DNA of 64,000 nucleotides, taken from NCBI GenBank assembly GCA_900239685.1, contig OENT01000211.1, positions 96,626 to 160,625 on the forward strand, written 5' to 3'. This stretch comes from Rotaria macrura. Lineage: Eukaryota; Rotifera; Eurotatoria; Philodinida; Philodinidae. Of this stretch, positions 1 to 13,700 are shown one piece after another. Every line of letters begins with the position of its first letter. Positions within the stretch are counted from its first letter, which is position 1. The notes beneath the pieces were generated by a model. It saw nothing but the letters and a program-made list of their open reading frames with translations. It had not been told where the DNA came from and ran no database searches. A program made the position numbers and the translations under genes.

Positions 1-461
1 TATAAAATATTTCCTTTGTTCTCTCTAGACTTATCAAATTCTCATTCCCAAGACACTTTGTTTTGTATAGCTGAAATCAGTGACATAGCCACGGATGTCT
101 CATTTCCCTCTAGAAACTTTTGACATTTCTGTAACAAGGAGACAATACAATGATGTAAGCGAAGAAAATATCTGATGTTCAGTTTCGAATACAAGTTGCA
201 TCCAATCTCCTCTCTCCCAACAAAGTGTTTTCTTACGCCACTTCAAGCAAAAATCTAGCCAATATCTTACTGTGTTAATCGTGATAATTTCTAGTCTTTT
301 TTTTTAAATGATTTCCTCAATCGTTTCTATCAATGCTGACTCTTTCAAAACGGTTGCAGTCTTCGAAAATTCTCAATAGAATACTTATCGAACCATTCTA
401 AGATATGCAACTGTTTCACACCATAAACAATGCCATTTTAAAATAATTTCTTTCGTCGTAC

Positions 462-1376
462 CTGTAATCTGAGCAATACGTTCAAGGTCTTGTCCATCAG
501 GATTAGAATCAACTTCGAAATTGGCTTGTAAAATTTGTAATTGTTCTTCTGTAAATGTTGTTCGTACTCGTTTAGCTTTACCTTGCTTTGTATCTATGAA
601 ACCAGAAAAGGTGAACATAATCGTGCTCATATAATTTACTCTCTGATATTTACCTCCATCTTTTCCATCATTTGTTTCATTCGGATCAATAAAATGCGTT
701 TTACATAAAACATGACTACTTTGTAAAGCGAATTCTTCGCCTGTTGATAATTGCCGTTTACATGTATTACATGCAAAGCAAGCTAAATGATATACATGTT
801 CACGTGCTCGACGAACCCAATCGCTTGGTTGAATGTGTCGGCCACATTTTGAACACTTATTACCGAAATGTCTGTTCATGAGAAACAGAAACAAAAAGAT
901 ACGGCGACATAGAAAAAAGAACAAAAGAAATTTCGTTTTTTAGTTAAATCATTACTTATAATAATCTTGTCGACATAAAATTTGTAGGCCTTTTAAAAAA
1001 CATGTTTGTTGTTTATCCAGTGCTATTTGACAAACAGCACATTGCAAGCATGATTCATGATAGATTTTTGAACCAACACGTAAGTAATACTGATCGGCTA
1101 TAGCGATTTTACATGCCGTACATATGTGATATATATTTTGATCGTCGTCAACACTCTCGAAAATCTATTGAAAAAACAAAGAACTGCCTTCCGAAAAACA
1201 AAACAACAATAAAATTTCTGTTTCGAACATTTACTTGCTCATCTTTAATATCATCCAGCAAAAGTAATTGAGTTAACTAAAGAGGAAATTAATATGAAAT
1301 AAATTATCTAACTTGAAGATTTTCCTTCTCATACCTTGTTAGTATGCACTTGATTATTAACACTTTCGTCATCCAT
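462..1376 (-). CDS. Lhx6/8: LIM-homeodomain transcription factor, Lhx6/8 (Arrowhead) type, 3' end outside window
   Basis: Nuclear DNA-binding regulator with two zinc-binding LIM domains and a homeodomain. Exons read on the minus strand: 1376-1335, 1276-1235, 1164-956, 871-654, 593-462, all GT..AG and in phase. LIM1 (exon 3) shows CTAC, HESCLQCAVC and LCRQDY. LIM2 (exon 4) shows CSKCGRHI, DWVRRA, YHLACFACNTCKRQLSTGEEFAL and LCKTH, which are hallmarks of the Lhx6/8 class. Exon 5 opens the homeodomain (KRVRTTFTEEQLQILQANF, then DSNPDGQDLERIAQITG) and stops at a donor at 461, so helix 3 and the C-terminus lie beyond position 1. The start is the first ATG of the most upstream in-phase exon. The two 42-nt first exons give only 28 residues plus a short acidic stretch before LIM1, so the N-terminus is short; an upstream exon cannot be excluded. 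Family assignment is strong; Lhx6 versus Lhx8 is not separable here. Confidence 0.88.
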
Positions 1377-2546
1377 CCGCAAGAGTGAATAGATCCTCGT
1401 TGTTTTCTTCTTTTTTTTTTTAAATTTTCTTTACTCGACTTTTTCTTTTTCTTCCTTTTCCGGAACAGATAGACTCGCATTAACTTCCTATTGGCTATTA
1501 TGTTGATTATTATGTTGAAAAGAAATCAATGACAACCAATGAAATAATAATAATAGAAGAGAAGAGAATGCGAAAAGAAAAAAGAAAATTTCAGTATGGC
1601 ATCAGAAGTTATCCTTGCTCATCAAGCGAATAATCTCAAGTGTTCAGCAAACATTGAAACGTTAGAAATAGTTGAACACATGTGATGATTGAAGTACTCC
1701 ACTACAAGCATCTCCTCTTTTTTTTCTCTATCTCTTCAACAAATTGACCGAATTCTCTCTTGACAAGAAAGTTTTACTAATAGAATTAGATTGCGGATTC
1801 TCTATTTACATTGTCTTGTAAATGAAACAAAATTCTCAGTTGAGAGAAGACGAAAGTCGGGAGGCCCCCAACGGCGATGAAAGAGCAATGCACAAAGTCT
1901 CGCGCATTGACATCTCATGCCAATCAAAGTTAAAGAAAAGGAAAGTGAATCGTGTCGTGTCCGGATACAAGCGTCAGGCTAATTGGAGGGAATGCACAGT
2001 TGAATAAAGACCTCACACGCATTCAGACAAATAATGAGCAGTAGTGAATAAAGCAAAACAAAAAAAAAGATTTCGTATATTTTTATTTTTGACATGAGAT
2101 GAATTTATTGTATTCAATCATATGATTCTTTTTGTAGAATACCATTTACTTGTTGCTTGTTGCATGCTGTCGTATTCTTTTCTATCCATTGCCTGCTGAG
2201 TATATTCAGCGAACCTCTTTGACACACTTAAGCTGTTCGTCTATTTTTCTATGTATATATACATCTATCTATCTATATATGTATATATGTATGTATATAA
2301 ATGTACAGTTGTTTCATTTGTCCTGGTGGGCAAACCAACTGTCCCGATGAAATAAAAACATGTAGATAGAACAAGAAGGACAACTGTCTTCCTTTTTTCT
2401 TATATCTATAATACGATGTAATGATCGGGAAAAAGAAATGTCGACAATATTCTCTTATTATTTTTTTTTCTTTTGAAAATTAGTAAAAGTTCATTTGAGC
2501 GAATAATACATATTTCGCCGTAGTACGTTTCCTGCTCAACCTGTAA
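1377..2546. other. Intergenic region upstream of Lhx6/8
   Basis: No gene is seen. The stretch holds an inverted pair of CCAAT-like boxes (ATTGGC near 1490, ACCAAT near 1535) about 110-160 nt upstream of the Lhx6/8 start, which could be promoter elements (inference). A TATC/TATG-rich microsatellite lies around 2250-2305. Open frames here (for example 1822-2007) lack similarity or coding character. Confidence 0.5.
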
Positions 2547-2804
2547 TTAGGCATCCGAGTTGATTTTATCAAAGAAACTAAATTTTTTTTCTGCTATTTC
2601 ATTTATTGTTTGATCCTTGGTTATGTGGAATTTCGTTATTCCAAAATCATTTGACTTGGTAAGTATTTCTTTTAAACACATTGGAATTGCGTATGATTCT
2701 TCAGGTGACTCATCAGCTATGTATAAATCATATAAAACGCAAAAGAATAATGTTGATATAACTATTGGATAGACATTGACAAATATTGCCGAAGTTAGAT
2801 ACAC
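2547..2804 (-). pseudogene. SLC44 (choline-transporter-like) C-terminal exon, probably a relic
   Basis: An 85-residue open stretch resembles the C-terminal end of SLC44/CTL multi-pass membrane transporters. It has a transmembrane segment (IVISTLFFCVLYDLYI) followed by a short acidic stretch and ESYAIPMCLKEIL. In the family this is the pattern of a TLFLCFCEDLERNDGS-type helix followed by a PYFMSK-type tail. A plausible acceptor (ATTAG) lies just upstream at about 2806, so this looks like a last exon. I could not find the remaining SLC44 core exons nearby, so a degraded copy is likelier than an intact gene. The match is by eye. Confidence 0.42.
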
Positions 2805-3639
2805 ACTAATACCAATAATAAATACAGGAAATCATGAGAAATGTAAATTGCTATTTATGTGAATTACATCAAGAATATACGCGTTAAAAAGACATGAACC
2901 AATTTGAATAAAGAATAATTCAATTGTTTTTAATATCTTCTAGTTTTATAACTTAAGAAAAACAGATTTTATTGTAATTGTTATTTGTTCAACATACAAC
3001 ATACAACATAATGGAGAACATACACGTAGACAATTATTTAGTAATAATCTTGTTGCAGTCATTTCCGATGAGCAAAATCATTCATCACTGATTATTGTCT
3101 AAACCATTGTTGCATATTATAATAACAAAAAAAACGAAAACAATACTTCTCTCAAGAAAAATATCATCATACCATAATATAAGTTCGCATTAGATCAATA
3201 ATAGCAATAATAGAACTACCAAATGTAGTAGTACCTGAATGATGGCGTATAGATATAGTAATTGATAAACCTTTTCGGCATAAAAATTAATAATGATAAT
3301 AATAACAGCGTTTTCCCCTTTAACTCATTTATTTGCCAATACTACGCATAAATGAAATACTTAGTTAGATTTGCTCTTTCTTGGAATCGATCATAATTAC
3401 ATTTTCTTAAGAGGCTATTGTCGTTGTCTTCACATGCTTCGATTTTTTTCACAAAACAAAACTACTTACAAGCAAATGTACATGCTAAAACCATTTATTC
3501 AAGTGCTACTGTAAGAGCTAGTAGTCAATAGATTATAAAAATATTATAAAGCCATGAATGTTGACGAAGAAATTTTGATAATCGTTGGCTCTATCTTGTA
3601 TTGAAATAATGTTCAAAAGTTTCGTCAATGAAACCATAC

Positions 3640-4480
3640 GATACATAAATATATATGATACGATCTGTCGAGCAATTTAATCGTGAAAAATCATCTTTAT
3701 CTTCATTATAATCGAAACATGTTGTTACTGTAGAATGAAGATTTCTTGCTGTTGACTCATTTGCTAAAACATAAAAATGAGTCGACTAATTTTGACATGA
3801 TTGACCGAAATCTGCCAGGCAACTGATTTAAGGAAAAGATCGACCCTAAAAATCAATAAATTATACATTTGTGAATTCAAATTATTTTTTCTTCATTTCT
3901 TAATAAAGTTGAATACGAAGCAAGCACTAGAATACTCACAATATTATAACTAACGTTCAAGATAAATATAGTTAAAGGCCAAGAAGCAGTTGCTGATGCA
4001 TTACTAATAGCTTTACTAACTTTTTCTCCAATGAGAGCTGTGAGAAAAATTTATCTCAAAACTAGTGTAGTATGGATTTCAATTCTAACCAACAGCTAAT
4101 AAAATTCTTTGCCATGGACAGTGCACTCAAACGATTAAAATAATATATATAACAAAACTAATCATTCCTAACACTGACCAAACGATACTGATAAGTTCAA
4201 AATCATCGAATAAAATCATAGATGTATCGAATTTTCGAATTTTGTTGGCTTTTTTTAGTACAAAATCTATAGAAGTTAAAATATCACAATCATCATTACT
4301 GAATTCATTGTCTTTATGAAATTTTATATTCCCTTCATTAAGATCAGGTATCGTATTATCATAATTATCATTTGAATATTTTTACAATCGAACACGAGTT
4401 ACATAGCAAAATTTAGCAGCCAATACAAATACAATAATACACGCTATGAATAGCCAAATAATCCATAGAGGAAAATAACG
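3640..4480 (-). pseudogene. Unrecognised multi-pass membrane protein with two in-frame stops
   Basis: On the minus strand a long frame from about 4475 to 4085 encodes a transmembrane segment (LWIIWLFIACIIVFVLAA), a hydrophilic Asn/Asp-rich loop and a second segment (IVWSVLGMISFVIYIILIV). A TAA follows the first segment and a TGA the second. After the TGA the same frame continues (HCPWQRILLAV) to a donor near 4094 and resumes after an acceptor near 4038 with LIGEKVSKAISNASATASWP and a third hydrophobic segment. Another open piece around 3640-3770 has a Cys/Tyr pattern (TCFDYNEDKDDF, LNCSTDRIIYIYVSYG) loosely like a SUEL-type lectin domain. Frame continuity across two stops points to a recently inactivated gene. 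It may be the upstream part of the SLC44-like relic, but I cannot show this. Confidence 0.4.
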
Positions 4481-6481
4481 TAGTAATAACGTATGTATAA
4501 GAAGAATTATTATTGAAAAAAGAAAATATTAGAGAAGTGTATAACGACATTCTATTAAATCTTCAATCATATAAGATAGAAGACGTTTGATTTGTAATGT
4601 TCTCTTAACATACCTAAAACAATTTAATATTGAATTTTTACTTGGCCTCAAATCATCATGAGTCTAAAGAAATATTTAATCAGAAGACTTCAATTTAGAT
4701 CAACACATATATTATAATATACTGTATTTCCGTCATGATCTTTTGTAATATCATTTGCTTTAGACTAATTGTTAAATTTTTTGCATAAACAATAATTGAT
4801 GCAATACATCAACCATTAAACGTTGTTGATGGAAAAGAAAAAGAAGCACAAACTTTTCGTTCTTTAACAAGACTAGAAAGATATTTTCGAATTTTCAACT
4901 TTTGATCGTGTTGACTGCTCACATTATAATCACTCAAAAACTAACACTAAATATCATCTGAACCAGAGATCTAACGATAAGAATACATCATGGATCTTGT
5001 GCAGCATTCGTCTACATGGCTTTGCACTATTGTGTGCACGTACGTATGTATACACAGTAACAATGAATACCATGGAACGCTGGAAAGAAAAAGCTATGTC
5101 AGATAAATAGCTTAGTCGATTTATTTTTCATTTTGATTAAACTATTTTCAGAAAAATATCGAATTTCTTCATAATTGAGTGAAGTTTTGTCGAGTTTCAT
5201 GCATTCTAATCTACACAAGAGTATCGAATACCATGCATTCGATGTACTCGTTCCAGAAATGTTTGATTGCCATGGTGTAACGATGTTTTATAGAAGTTAA
5301 CCATTTGCTTGATAGAAAATCTTTCTTCACATGGAAAAAAACACCGAAATAAATCTAAGATTAGCATTGATTTTTTTCATCTGACCCTCGATATTGCATA
5401 CATTCAATTTCAGATCTAAGCCACAAACAAAACTGTGGATCACAATCATCGTTGTTTTCTTTATTTCTTTTGTTTAAAGATAGTGTATATATGATATTAA
5501 AGTCACCATGAAAAGAAAATTTTTCTATGTGTTATCGAGAAAATTTTTATACAATATTCGTTTAAACATTCTTATCAAACTCAGTGAAACTATTTGATTA
5601 ATTTGATTTGTGAAAATATTCACATGAAGTTCTATTAAACCTAAAGTGCTCTATAGATTAGAAAATGATGAGATAAGAAGTTTAATTTCTTTCGAAAAAT
5701 AAAAGCAATCTTGATATTTTACACATTTGTATCGGTGGCGCATTTCAATTGAAACAAAAGTCGACCTGGTTACTTATGAAAATGAGTGATTTCATTTAAT
5801 TCCTTCCGAAATCAAATCGTAGTTCTTTATTTTCGAATAGATTTCGAAAGAAAGTTGAGTTGTATCTGATTGATTGTGTACGTTGCTGTTTTTAGTTGTA
5901 TAGCATAGATATCTCTTTATACGACTGAGAGTAGCAATACGAGTTCAGTTCAAAATAATTCAACTCAACAATAATTTTGGATTTCTGCTTATTCGACGAC
6001 AACAAATTTCGATTTCTTAGTTATTAGAGGGTTAACCATTTTCCACTAAGACAAATGATCAATTTATCCATCTTCGCTGCAACATGTACTGGTTGTTGGT
6101 CAAGTATTTTTTATAAATGATCGTTGTAAATTGTACGATCTATGATGAATTCTTCAATGCTTGTGTATCAAACAAGTAATTACATAGTCTACAAGAAACG
6201 TCATTTCTTTTGACAACACTAAGATCTTTCTTTCAATTATAGAGAGTTAGACTGAATTAAAACTCATAGATCAATAAACATAAATCAATATGTAGTCCAC
6301 AACTTTCGAATAAGTTCACATTAAAATATTCAAGGATCGTTGATGTGGTATTTGTTGATTTTTAATGAGCACACATCTCGCTTTATTTCTCAACTATGGA
6401 TTGATGATAAGTACATGTATAATATGAGTGAATGCATCAAAATTAATGATATTGATTTTCAGGGATTCAAAGCAGGGTACT

Positions 6482-6706
6482 TTATGCAAATAACGATATT
6501 TTCATAGGATCGAAAGTTGATGCTATCATCCCAAAATAATCAAGTTCAGCTTTAATCTTGGATTTCGAATATAAAATGGGGTTATTTTTAACAGAATCTA
6601 AAAATAACTGAACAACCGATGAACCATCGGCAAACTTTGATAAATGCAATATCTCGTTATTCAAAAGAAAGCAATCACGTCTATTTCGCTTTTGTCTAGA
6701 AACCAT
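6482..6706 (-). pseudogene. Possible BTB/T1 (KCTD-like) domain fragment
   Basis: A 74-residue frame with a stretch reading FADGSSVVQLFLDSV, then KSKIKAELDYFGM. It loosely resembles the end of potassium-channel-tetramerisation (T1/BTB) domains, where a DGxxFxxILxFL helix is followed by an AExxxFGI helix. No exon partners were found on either side. It may be a decayed fragment or chance. Confidence 0.22.
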
Positions 6707-7313
6707 GTGCGAACATGCTTTTAAAGAATATATGTGAATCCTATTCTGAATTAATAGAGTAGTGTTTCAAATATCATTCGGGCCTTGATACGTCGCAGCT
6801 CTATACTTTCTCTTCAAGATTCGGAACTTTCTCTGTGAAATAATAGATAGATCCGCGTGGGGTTATTATTCAATCTGTGCAGGTATTGGTACTAAAACAA
6901 GACATGTCTCAGTCATGGTTCACTCAACATAGAAACAAAATTGAAGACAACGACCAAATATCCAGTAAAGAAAGTGAAGTCTGGAACAACGCATCGTATC
7001 GTTGTCAAGCAATAAAACCTTCTTTTTGTCTCTTGCATAGCATTGCAACACTGAAAACCTAAGAAAGAAAAAAAAGAAAAAGGAATCAAGCGAAACAAAA
7101 AAAAGCCGTAAAACGAAACATTTTTCATACGAACTGAAGGGTTCAGAGAAAAATTACAATATACCAAGCCTATGAATACAAGTCATGTTATGTTACTTTG
7201 TATCTTAATTAGATGGCAATCATATAATGGATAAAAATAATTCAAATGCATAAACGGCAACAAAAAGAACTATTACTATCAGTATTGCTCACTTGACATT
7301 CGACAACAGGAGC

Positions 7314-7481
7314 TTACAACCGTACCGATAATTTTAGACGAGCACACTTCATAGCGTCGTTATAATCTAGCTCGATTGTATCATCGATGATATGGGTGAT
7401 GACGGGTATACGAGGATCATCAACAAATGTAACGAAATAGTCCACGAATTGTAGCTGTCTAATGATGTCTAAACGTCGACT
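7314..7481 (-). pseudogene. Unrecognised protein-like fragment ending in a stop
   Basis: A 55-residue open stretch (VDYFVTFVDDPRIPVITHII, then DDTIELDYNDAMKCARLKL) has amphipathic, balanced composition unlike the low-complexity translations around it. Just upstream the same frame hits a TGA, with more protein-like sequence beyond it. No family was recognised. It is probably the remnant of a C-terminal exon. Confidence 0.25.
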
Positions 7482-10400
7482 TCATGAGAGGCATTCAAGA
7501 AGAAACAGTCTTCTTCATATTTTCTGATTTCTTTGAACAAAGGTCATTTCTATGATCTTGGATCTTCTACAGATAACGGTCGCCAATGGATGAAGTTAAC
7601 ACTACACCAAATATCAATGTTCTATTAAATTATTAGCCTAAAACAGATGACGTATTTATAGATATAATCTTAGTTTATGCACCGTAATTCAACTAGTTGC
7701 GAAGGAAATGTAATAAATATTTCATCGGTATAAGTTCGATTCGTACGATTACAATAGAAATATCTATAGACGTAATTTCGACCAGTTAGATTTATCGATT
7801 AATGTTTGCGAAAATATTCAAAGAACTTTTTTAAATCAATCATTTACAACGAAAACGTTTTTCAATTCATTAATTTCCTATTGTCTGCAAATCTTCTTTT
7901 ATGGTGATAACGCATTGAAAACTGTTGAAAAATTCGAGTCACGATACTTTAAATCTGTTCCCATATAGTAATTCTTATATCTACACATACTTTCTTTATT
8001 CTGTATTCAACATATCATTACTCATGATGGAAATAAGGATGAATCAGTGTTTAGTATGAGACTTGTTGTTTGAAGTCTTCTGAAATACATCGATCAATGT
8101 TCTGCATAGCAGTTATCAAAATGTTGGGATTCATATTGATTTAATGGTTATCGTGCTCACGAGAATAGCTACAGTCGAACTCTTATAAATGAGTCATAAT
8201 ACAGAATGCAATTAATCATGTTCTTTTTCTTCACTGTCAATAGGTCTTGATAGTGGAATATTTTTGACCTTTGATGATAGTTTTTCGAGTGACATCGATC
8301 TAATCAACGTTATGCTCAATATATTCATCGATCCATCAGCATCGACAAGAGTTATCATACATGTACACGATGTCAATTATTTCAAAGTAGAAAAAGTTCT
8401 CTTATCCACACAAGCCAATGTCTCGATTCAGAATCATGAAAAAGTCTAATCAATTGGTGTGAATATCTTCGGCAGGCTAGTTATTTAATAAGTATGCAGC
8501 GCATCACTGTAAATTAGTATCTAGATGGTTTTCAAGATATCCTCTCCTAGTACCAACAAGCTATGAAAATCAAAAGAAAAACATTTTGTATTGTAAAAAT
8601 TCCCTATGATTGGCTCATACTAAAACCCAATAGTTTGGTATATAAAGGCATCAATAATTATTAAAATACAATCTTATCTCTTCAAACAACATCGGTGATA
8701 TGGAAAAATCACTTCTTTTTCCTATGATGCCGACTTAACTCATTTTTGAAATAGTATCAATGCCATATCTGATATCATGAATGACTATTGAACAGCACTT
8801 CTATTTTATTGATTAAGTTCTTCATCTTCTAGAATATTTCGTATTTGAAAATCATCTACGAATGAACTCCGGTAAACAAAACCTCAGATACCTAAAACAA
8901 GAGAATGTGTAAGGAAACGAAAATAATTTTATTTTCATTTAAAGAGACATATATCCCTCAATTACAGAAATTATCTGAATGAGAAGAAACTAGAACGACA
9001 CATATTCATAAATCAAAGCATCCATGTCGAAATACTAAACATATAAATTAGTAGAAAAAGACTTCAACAGTACAGACTAATTTTCAAGATGGAAATCTTA
9101 ATCTAAAACACAACCGTTTGATTGACAGAAAGATAAGAGAACATAATTCTATCATATTCATACAACAGCATACGTATTACATTCGATAGTTTGTCCATTC
9201 CATGATTAAAACTGATACAACGAAGCAGTCTTCTCTTCTTTCTAAAAGATAACTATCGATAGATTTGAACTCTTTTCGATGAATTCTAATCATGTGAATT
9301 TGATTCACTTCCACAAGGGAGTAATTTTGCTCTCAAACAAGAGAAAGGGAGTACAATGTGAGTGTACGTTACTTTTTTGCATCTTTAGAGTCAAATGTCA
9401 AAACCAAATGGGGTGTAGAGATCTTCCTCTCGGTAGGTCTCAATATTTCTATGAGATTTGATTGAATCTCTTCAACTGATAACAACAAATTCAAAAATCA
9501 GACCATTGTCAATTATCGATGAGAAAAAAATCATCGCAAAAGATTCTCAAACATTTATTTCTGGGTTTAATGAACACTATTATCAAATAAAACTGAAACA
9601 GTAGAAGTCAGTTGTCATACTGTAACATTTGTAATGCCATCTCAAGTGATGCCGATATCAATACTAAAATTTCTTCGTTACCAATAATCAAATGATTTGA
9701 TACACATGTAACCGTAGACTATTGGATCGCTTCCTAACTGTTCGACAGAGAAAGAACTTTCCTTTTATGTTGCAATAAATTATTTTTCATTTCTATGCTA
9801 TACACGGAATATATTCTCGTTGAATTTCGAATTTATTTCGACAAAATTGTATCGCCAGTTTGAAAGAAATTTGAACTTACAAAAGTTAATAGACGATTTT
9901 AAATATGTCTTGACTCTATCATTTAGTAGCTATGCTGACATTGCGAATTTCATCATTGTTAAATTTCAAACTCATCTAAGTGTTCATCTTATTTGATTCT
10001 ATCATACTGAATTCACGAAAAAAAATGTTTCTAATGCAAGACTGTACACAAAACAGGCATATGATATCAGTCAATTGTATATTGATTTAGACTTATCTTG
10101 AATCGACAGCTAACCATGGGGCATGAAGTATGTTTTTCAATAAAAATGGAATTTAGAATCATCAACGAATTTCACACAATAATCAGCGACAATGGCCACG
10201 GTAGTTATACTCATTTGCTTCATCCTACGCATGCAATAATGATTGAAATTTCAACATAAATACTGGTTCGATATCTTTGATATTTATTTATATCAACTTA
10301 CATCAAATCTCTTCCTTTCATTGCGCTCCTAGATGCACGTCGAGTGCAATATTCTTATTCACTAATTCGTCAATGACGTGGCAAAGAATGAAATTTAATG

Positions 10401-10716
10401 GTAACGTATACAATGATTCAATGCCAAAAATCTTTCAAATTCGTATGAAATTCAATGTCTGCAAGAGTTGCTAAAATCTATCTTTTCTCTTATTTTTAAT
10501 GTAATCCCTTTTTCAGATAGACGATTACTAATATGATAATGAGAATGAAGAAACAACAAATATTTCTTCTTCTTCTTCTTCTTCCTCTTACAAACTTTGC
10601 TTCTTTTTTTTATAACATTGAAAAAAAACAGATTGTGATAAACAAAACACTGCCAAAAGACACAAAACAAGCAAACAAGATAAAGATTAAAGGAAACAAG
10701 CACCATATAAACTTAG

Positions 10717-13700
10717 CTAACTTGTGACTTTTGCTGATGTAATCATCATCGCTGACATATCACCTCTAGTTTTAACGTTTCGTAATGAAAATGGCTGTTG
10801 TCTATTATTCTCATTTTTATTAATTGTTGTTGTTGTTGATGATGATGATGCTGTTGTTATCTTTCGTCTTGAATTATGATAATAATTGGACGAGGCTAAA
10901 ACTGACTTTTGATAATTTAGCAATGGAAACATTTGTGCATGTTGTTCCAATGCATTTTTTGCAGCAGCCATTTCAGCATCATGAATAGAACGGCCAATAC
11001 CAACAGATAAACGTTGTTTGCGAAAAAAAACACCGACTCTATATTGAACATTATTGGACGATCCAATAGATTTCAAAACGCGATATTCAGGTAATGGCGG
11101 ATTACGATCATTTGGATCACGTAATGCTAAACAGCAATGTTGTAGATTCGATTTCGGATCATTCCAATGTTGTGTTGATATAAAATCTTGTAAACGTGGA
11201 AATATTGTTGCTCGACAAAATGCATAGATTGATTCTAAGCCTTGATCAATGAATAGAGCTGCTATAAATGCTTCAAATACATCTGCTTTAGCTTTTAAAG
11301 ATTTTTCAATTAATTTCGGTGTTGTTATACGAAGTTGTTCACGAACATAATCTACATATACTTGCATACCTAATTCATCATAAATCACAGCTTGTGTTGG
11401 ATTAGAAACAGTACAGGAGCGAAGTAATGATAAATGACCTTCATGATGTTCAGGAAAATGACGATATAAATAGTCACTTACAACGAAATTGAGTACAGTA
11501 TCGCCTAAATCATATTGAGGATCGAGTTGATTACAGAATTAAAATAATCGTATGAAAATGTACTCGAACATCTCGATTCTCTGCTAGTCGTAAGTATTAA
11601 GATGAATGTAAATCAGTGGAATACTTTTCAATCGACTTAGTTTAATAGCCACTCCTTGCACTAATTACAACGAACACATGCCTGATAGATCTATTCATAG
11701 TCTACGTTGAGGTTTTCCGTAGTGTAAGAGACAAAAAAAGAACGATAGTATTAGAAAATTTTCATTTCCTTTTTGTACTTGTGAAAATCACAGATGTCTA
11801 ACTTGATTCGAAGTACTGTAGATTAAAACTTCAAAATTGTAACAAACAAGTTTACTGGAAGCTTTTTCTCATGGGTCTTTACTTGGATATTAGAAGGAAA
11901 AGCTTTTTTCCCACATTAAGATATGAACTTGAAGTTAGATATTCAAGACCTGAAAATGACTAAGTCTTTGACTAATAATTTTCATTCACATATGTATCAT
12001 GATCAAATATATGCATGGGAATTCTTCAAACAGAAATACCACTCGAAAGCAAGCGAATACCCTTAAAACTAGTATACATGTACTTTTTTCTTCTTTTTTC
12101 AATTCTTCCTCCGCTAGGATTCCAAGGAACTAGACAGTTCTATGCTTTCGTAAAAGATATCCTGCCTGCATTAGTTTTCGACAATCAATACTCAAACCTA
12201 TTGGTAACAATTCAATACACGTCTAATTTAATTGTTCACAGGAACAAATAAGACACAACGTGTTTCTCGCACTATCATTTATCATTTACTTATTTTTGAT
12301 ATTACATTAGATTTCTCATTTCGATACCGTTAATATATCGTCTTGCGATTCACAACAGTGATGTCCATAATATATTGTTTCAGTGTGTTCTATGTGGACT
12401 TCGAATTTCTCAGTAAGCATACGAGGAATATTCATCATCCATGAAAATCAATTGATACTATCATGATGTTTTAGCCACATATGCTATGACTCAGACAGAA
12501 ATGTATTATTTCCGACTGAATAGTCATCCGCTTAAGGAAGATTTACATTGTTGGAATTGTAGAAACGCATATCGGTGCAAGACATGTTAGTATCGTGCAA
12601 GTTTTTAATGAAAAAAAGACCTATCATTAGAATATTGTTTGTATTTATATATATATCGCGCCGATGATGCTTGAATCTATAAGTTCAATGTTGACAATAC
12701 TGAGAATTATCTGAATAGGATGTAAAATCCGTATAAAACATAATTTTCTCACCAAGAAATTCTAATCTTTCATTATCTTCAATAGTCAAATCATTTTGGG
12801 GTATTGGTCTTGTACAAAAAGCTTGTGCTAACATTCTAATATGTTGAAATTCTACTCCAATATCTTCTTCAAATTTAGTTAATTGTTTCAATAGTGGCAC
12901 TTGTTCAATTAAATGTCGATCACTAATTGGATATTGAATTTTCAATGGATACTCTTGTAGATTATTCCATATATTCGTTAACTGTTTATCTTTGTAAAAG
13001 AGAATTTTCGATAAAATTTTATCAACAATAGCCTAAAAAAAAGTATTCAGACTCTGTTTTTTATGTATTTTGAAAACTTTTTACCAATCCACCATCAAGA
13101 TAAACGGCACCCATTAATGCCTCAAATGAATTAGCTAATGCATGATTAAGTGCAGAATGTGAACATAAATCTGGTCCATGATTATAAATAATAAAATGTT
13201 GTAAACACAGATTTCTTGCTAGTGACGTAAAAAAATGATTTTGGATTAATCCAACACGAAATGTTGATAAGCGACCTTCATCAAATTGTGGAAATAGAAA
13301 GAATAAATGTATTGATACAAGCAATTCTAATAGTGCATCACCTAAACAAACATATAAAAATAAAAAGACAACTGAATAATTAAATAGTTTTCTCTCGAAC
13401 CAAGAAATTCTAATCGTTCATAATTGGTTATTTCAGATATGTGTTCACATGTTTTAGCTTTTTTAGCCATTATTTTAAATAATGTCGATACACCCCGTTT
13501 AGTTATAGGTCGAAATAATTGTTTTCGATCACCATAAACTGTATTCCGTATTCGACAATTAGCCTTCAAGAAAGTAAGAAAGAATTTTTGTTAAAAAGTT
13601 TTTTTTTGCCCTGTTTTATCTACGTACTAAAGTATTTTTGACATGATCTGGATTGGGACCAAGATTATTGTGCAAAACATAATTTCCACTTGGATGTGTT

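Larger units (their letters stand above)
4700..10716. other. About 6 kb without a convincing gene
   Basis: AT-rich sequence with only short open frames. Two weak protein-like fragments are listed separately (6482-6706 and 7314-7481). A frame at 8264-8449 (+) follows an AG but has no recognisable motif. A (CTT)n run lies at about 10566-10586 just downstream of the Drosha stop. No tRNA-like fold or repeat array was noticed. Confidence 0.45.

Noticed and set aside
1822..2007. 61-codon frame upstream of Lhx6/8
   Set aside because: No motif, no splice partners and chance-level length for the region.
6913..7167. 84-codon minus-strand frame rich in Phe
   Set aside because: Low-complexity translation of T-rich DNA, opposed by another frame on the other strand.
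12015..12251. Frame on the plus strand inside the large Drosha intron
   Set aside because: No recognisable domain; lies within an intron of a well-supported gene on the other strand.
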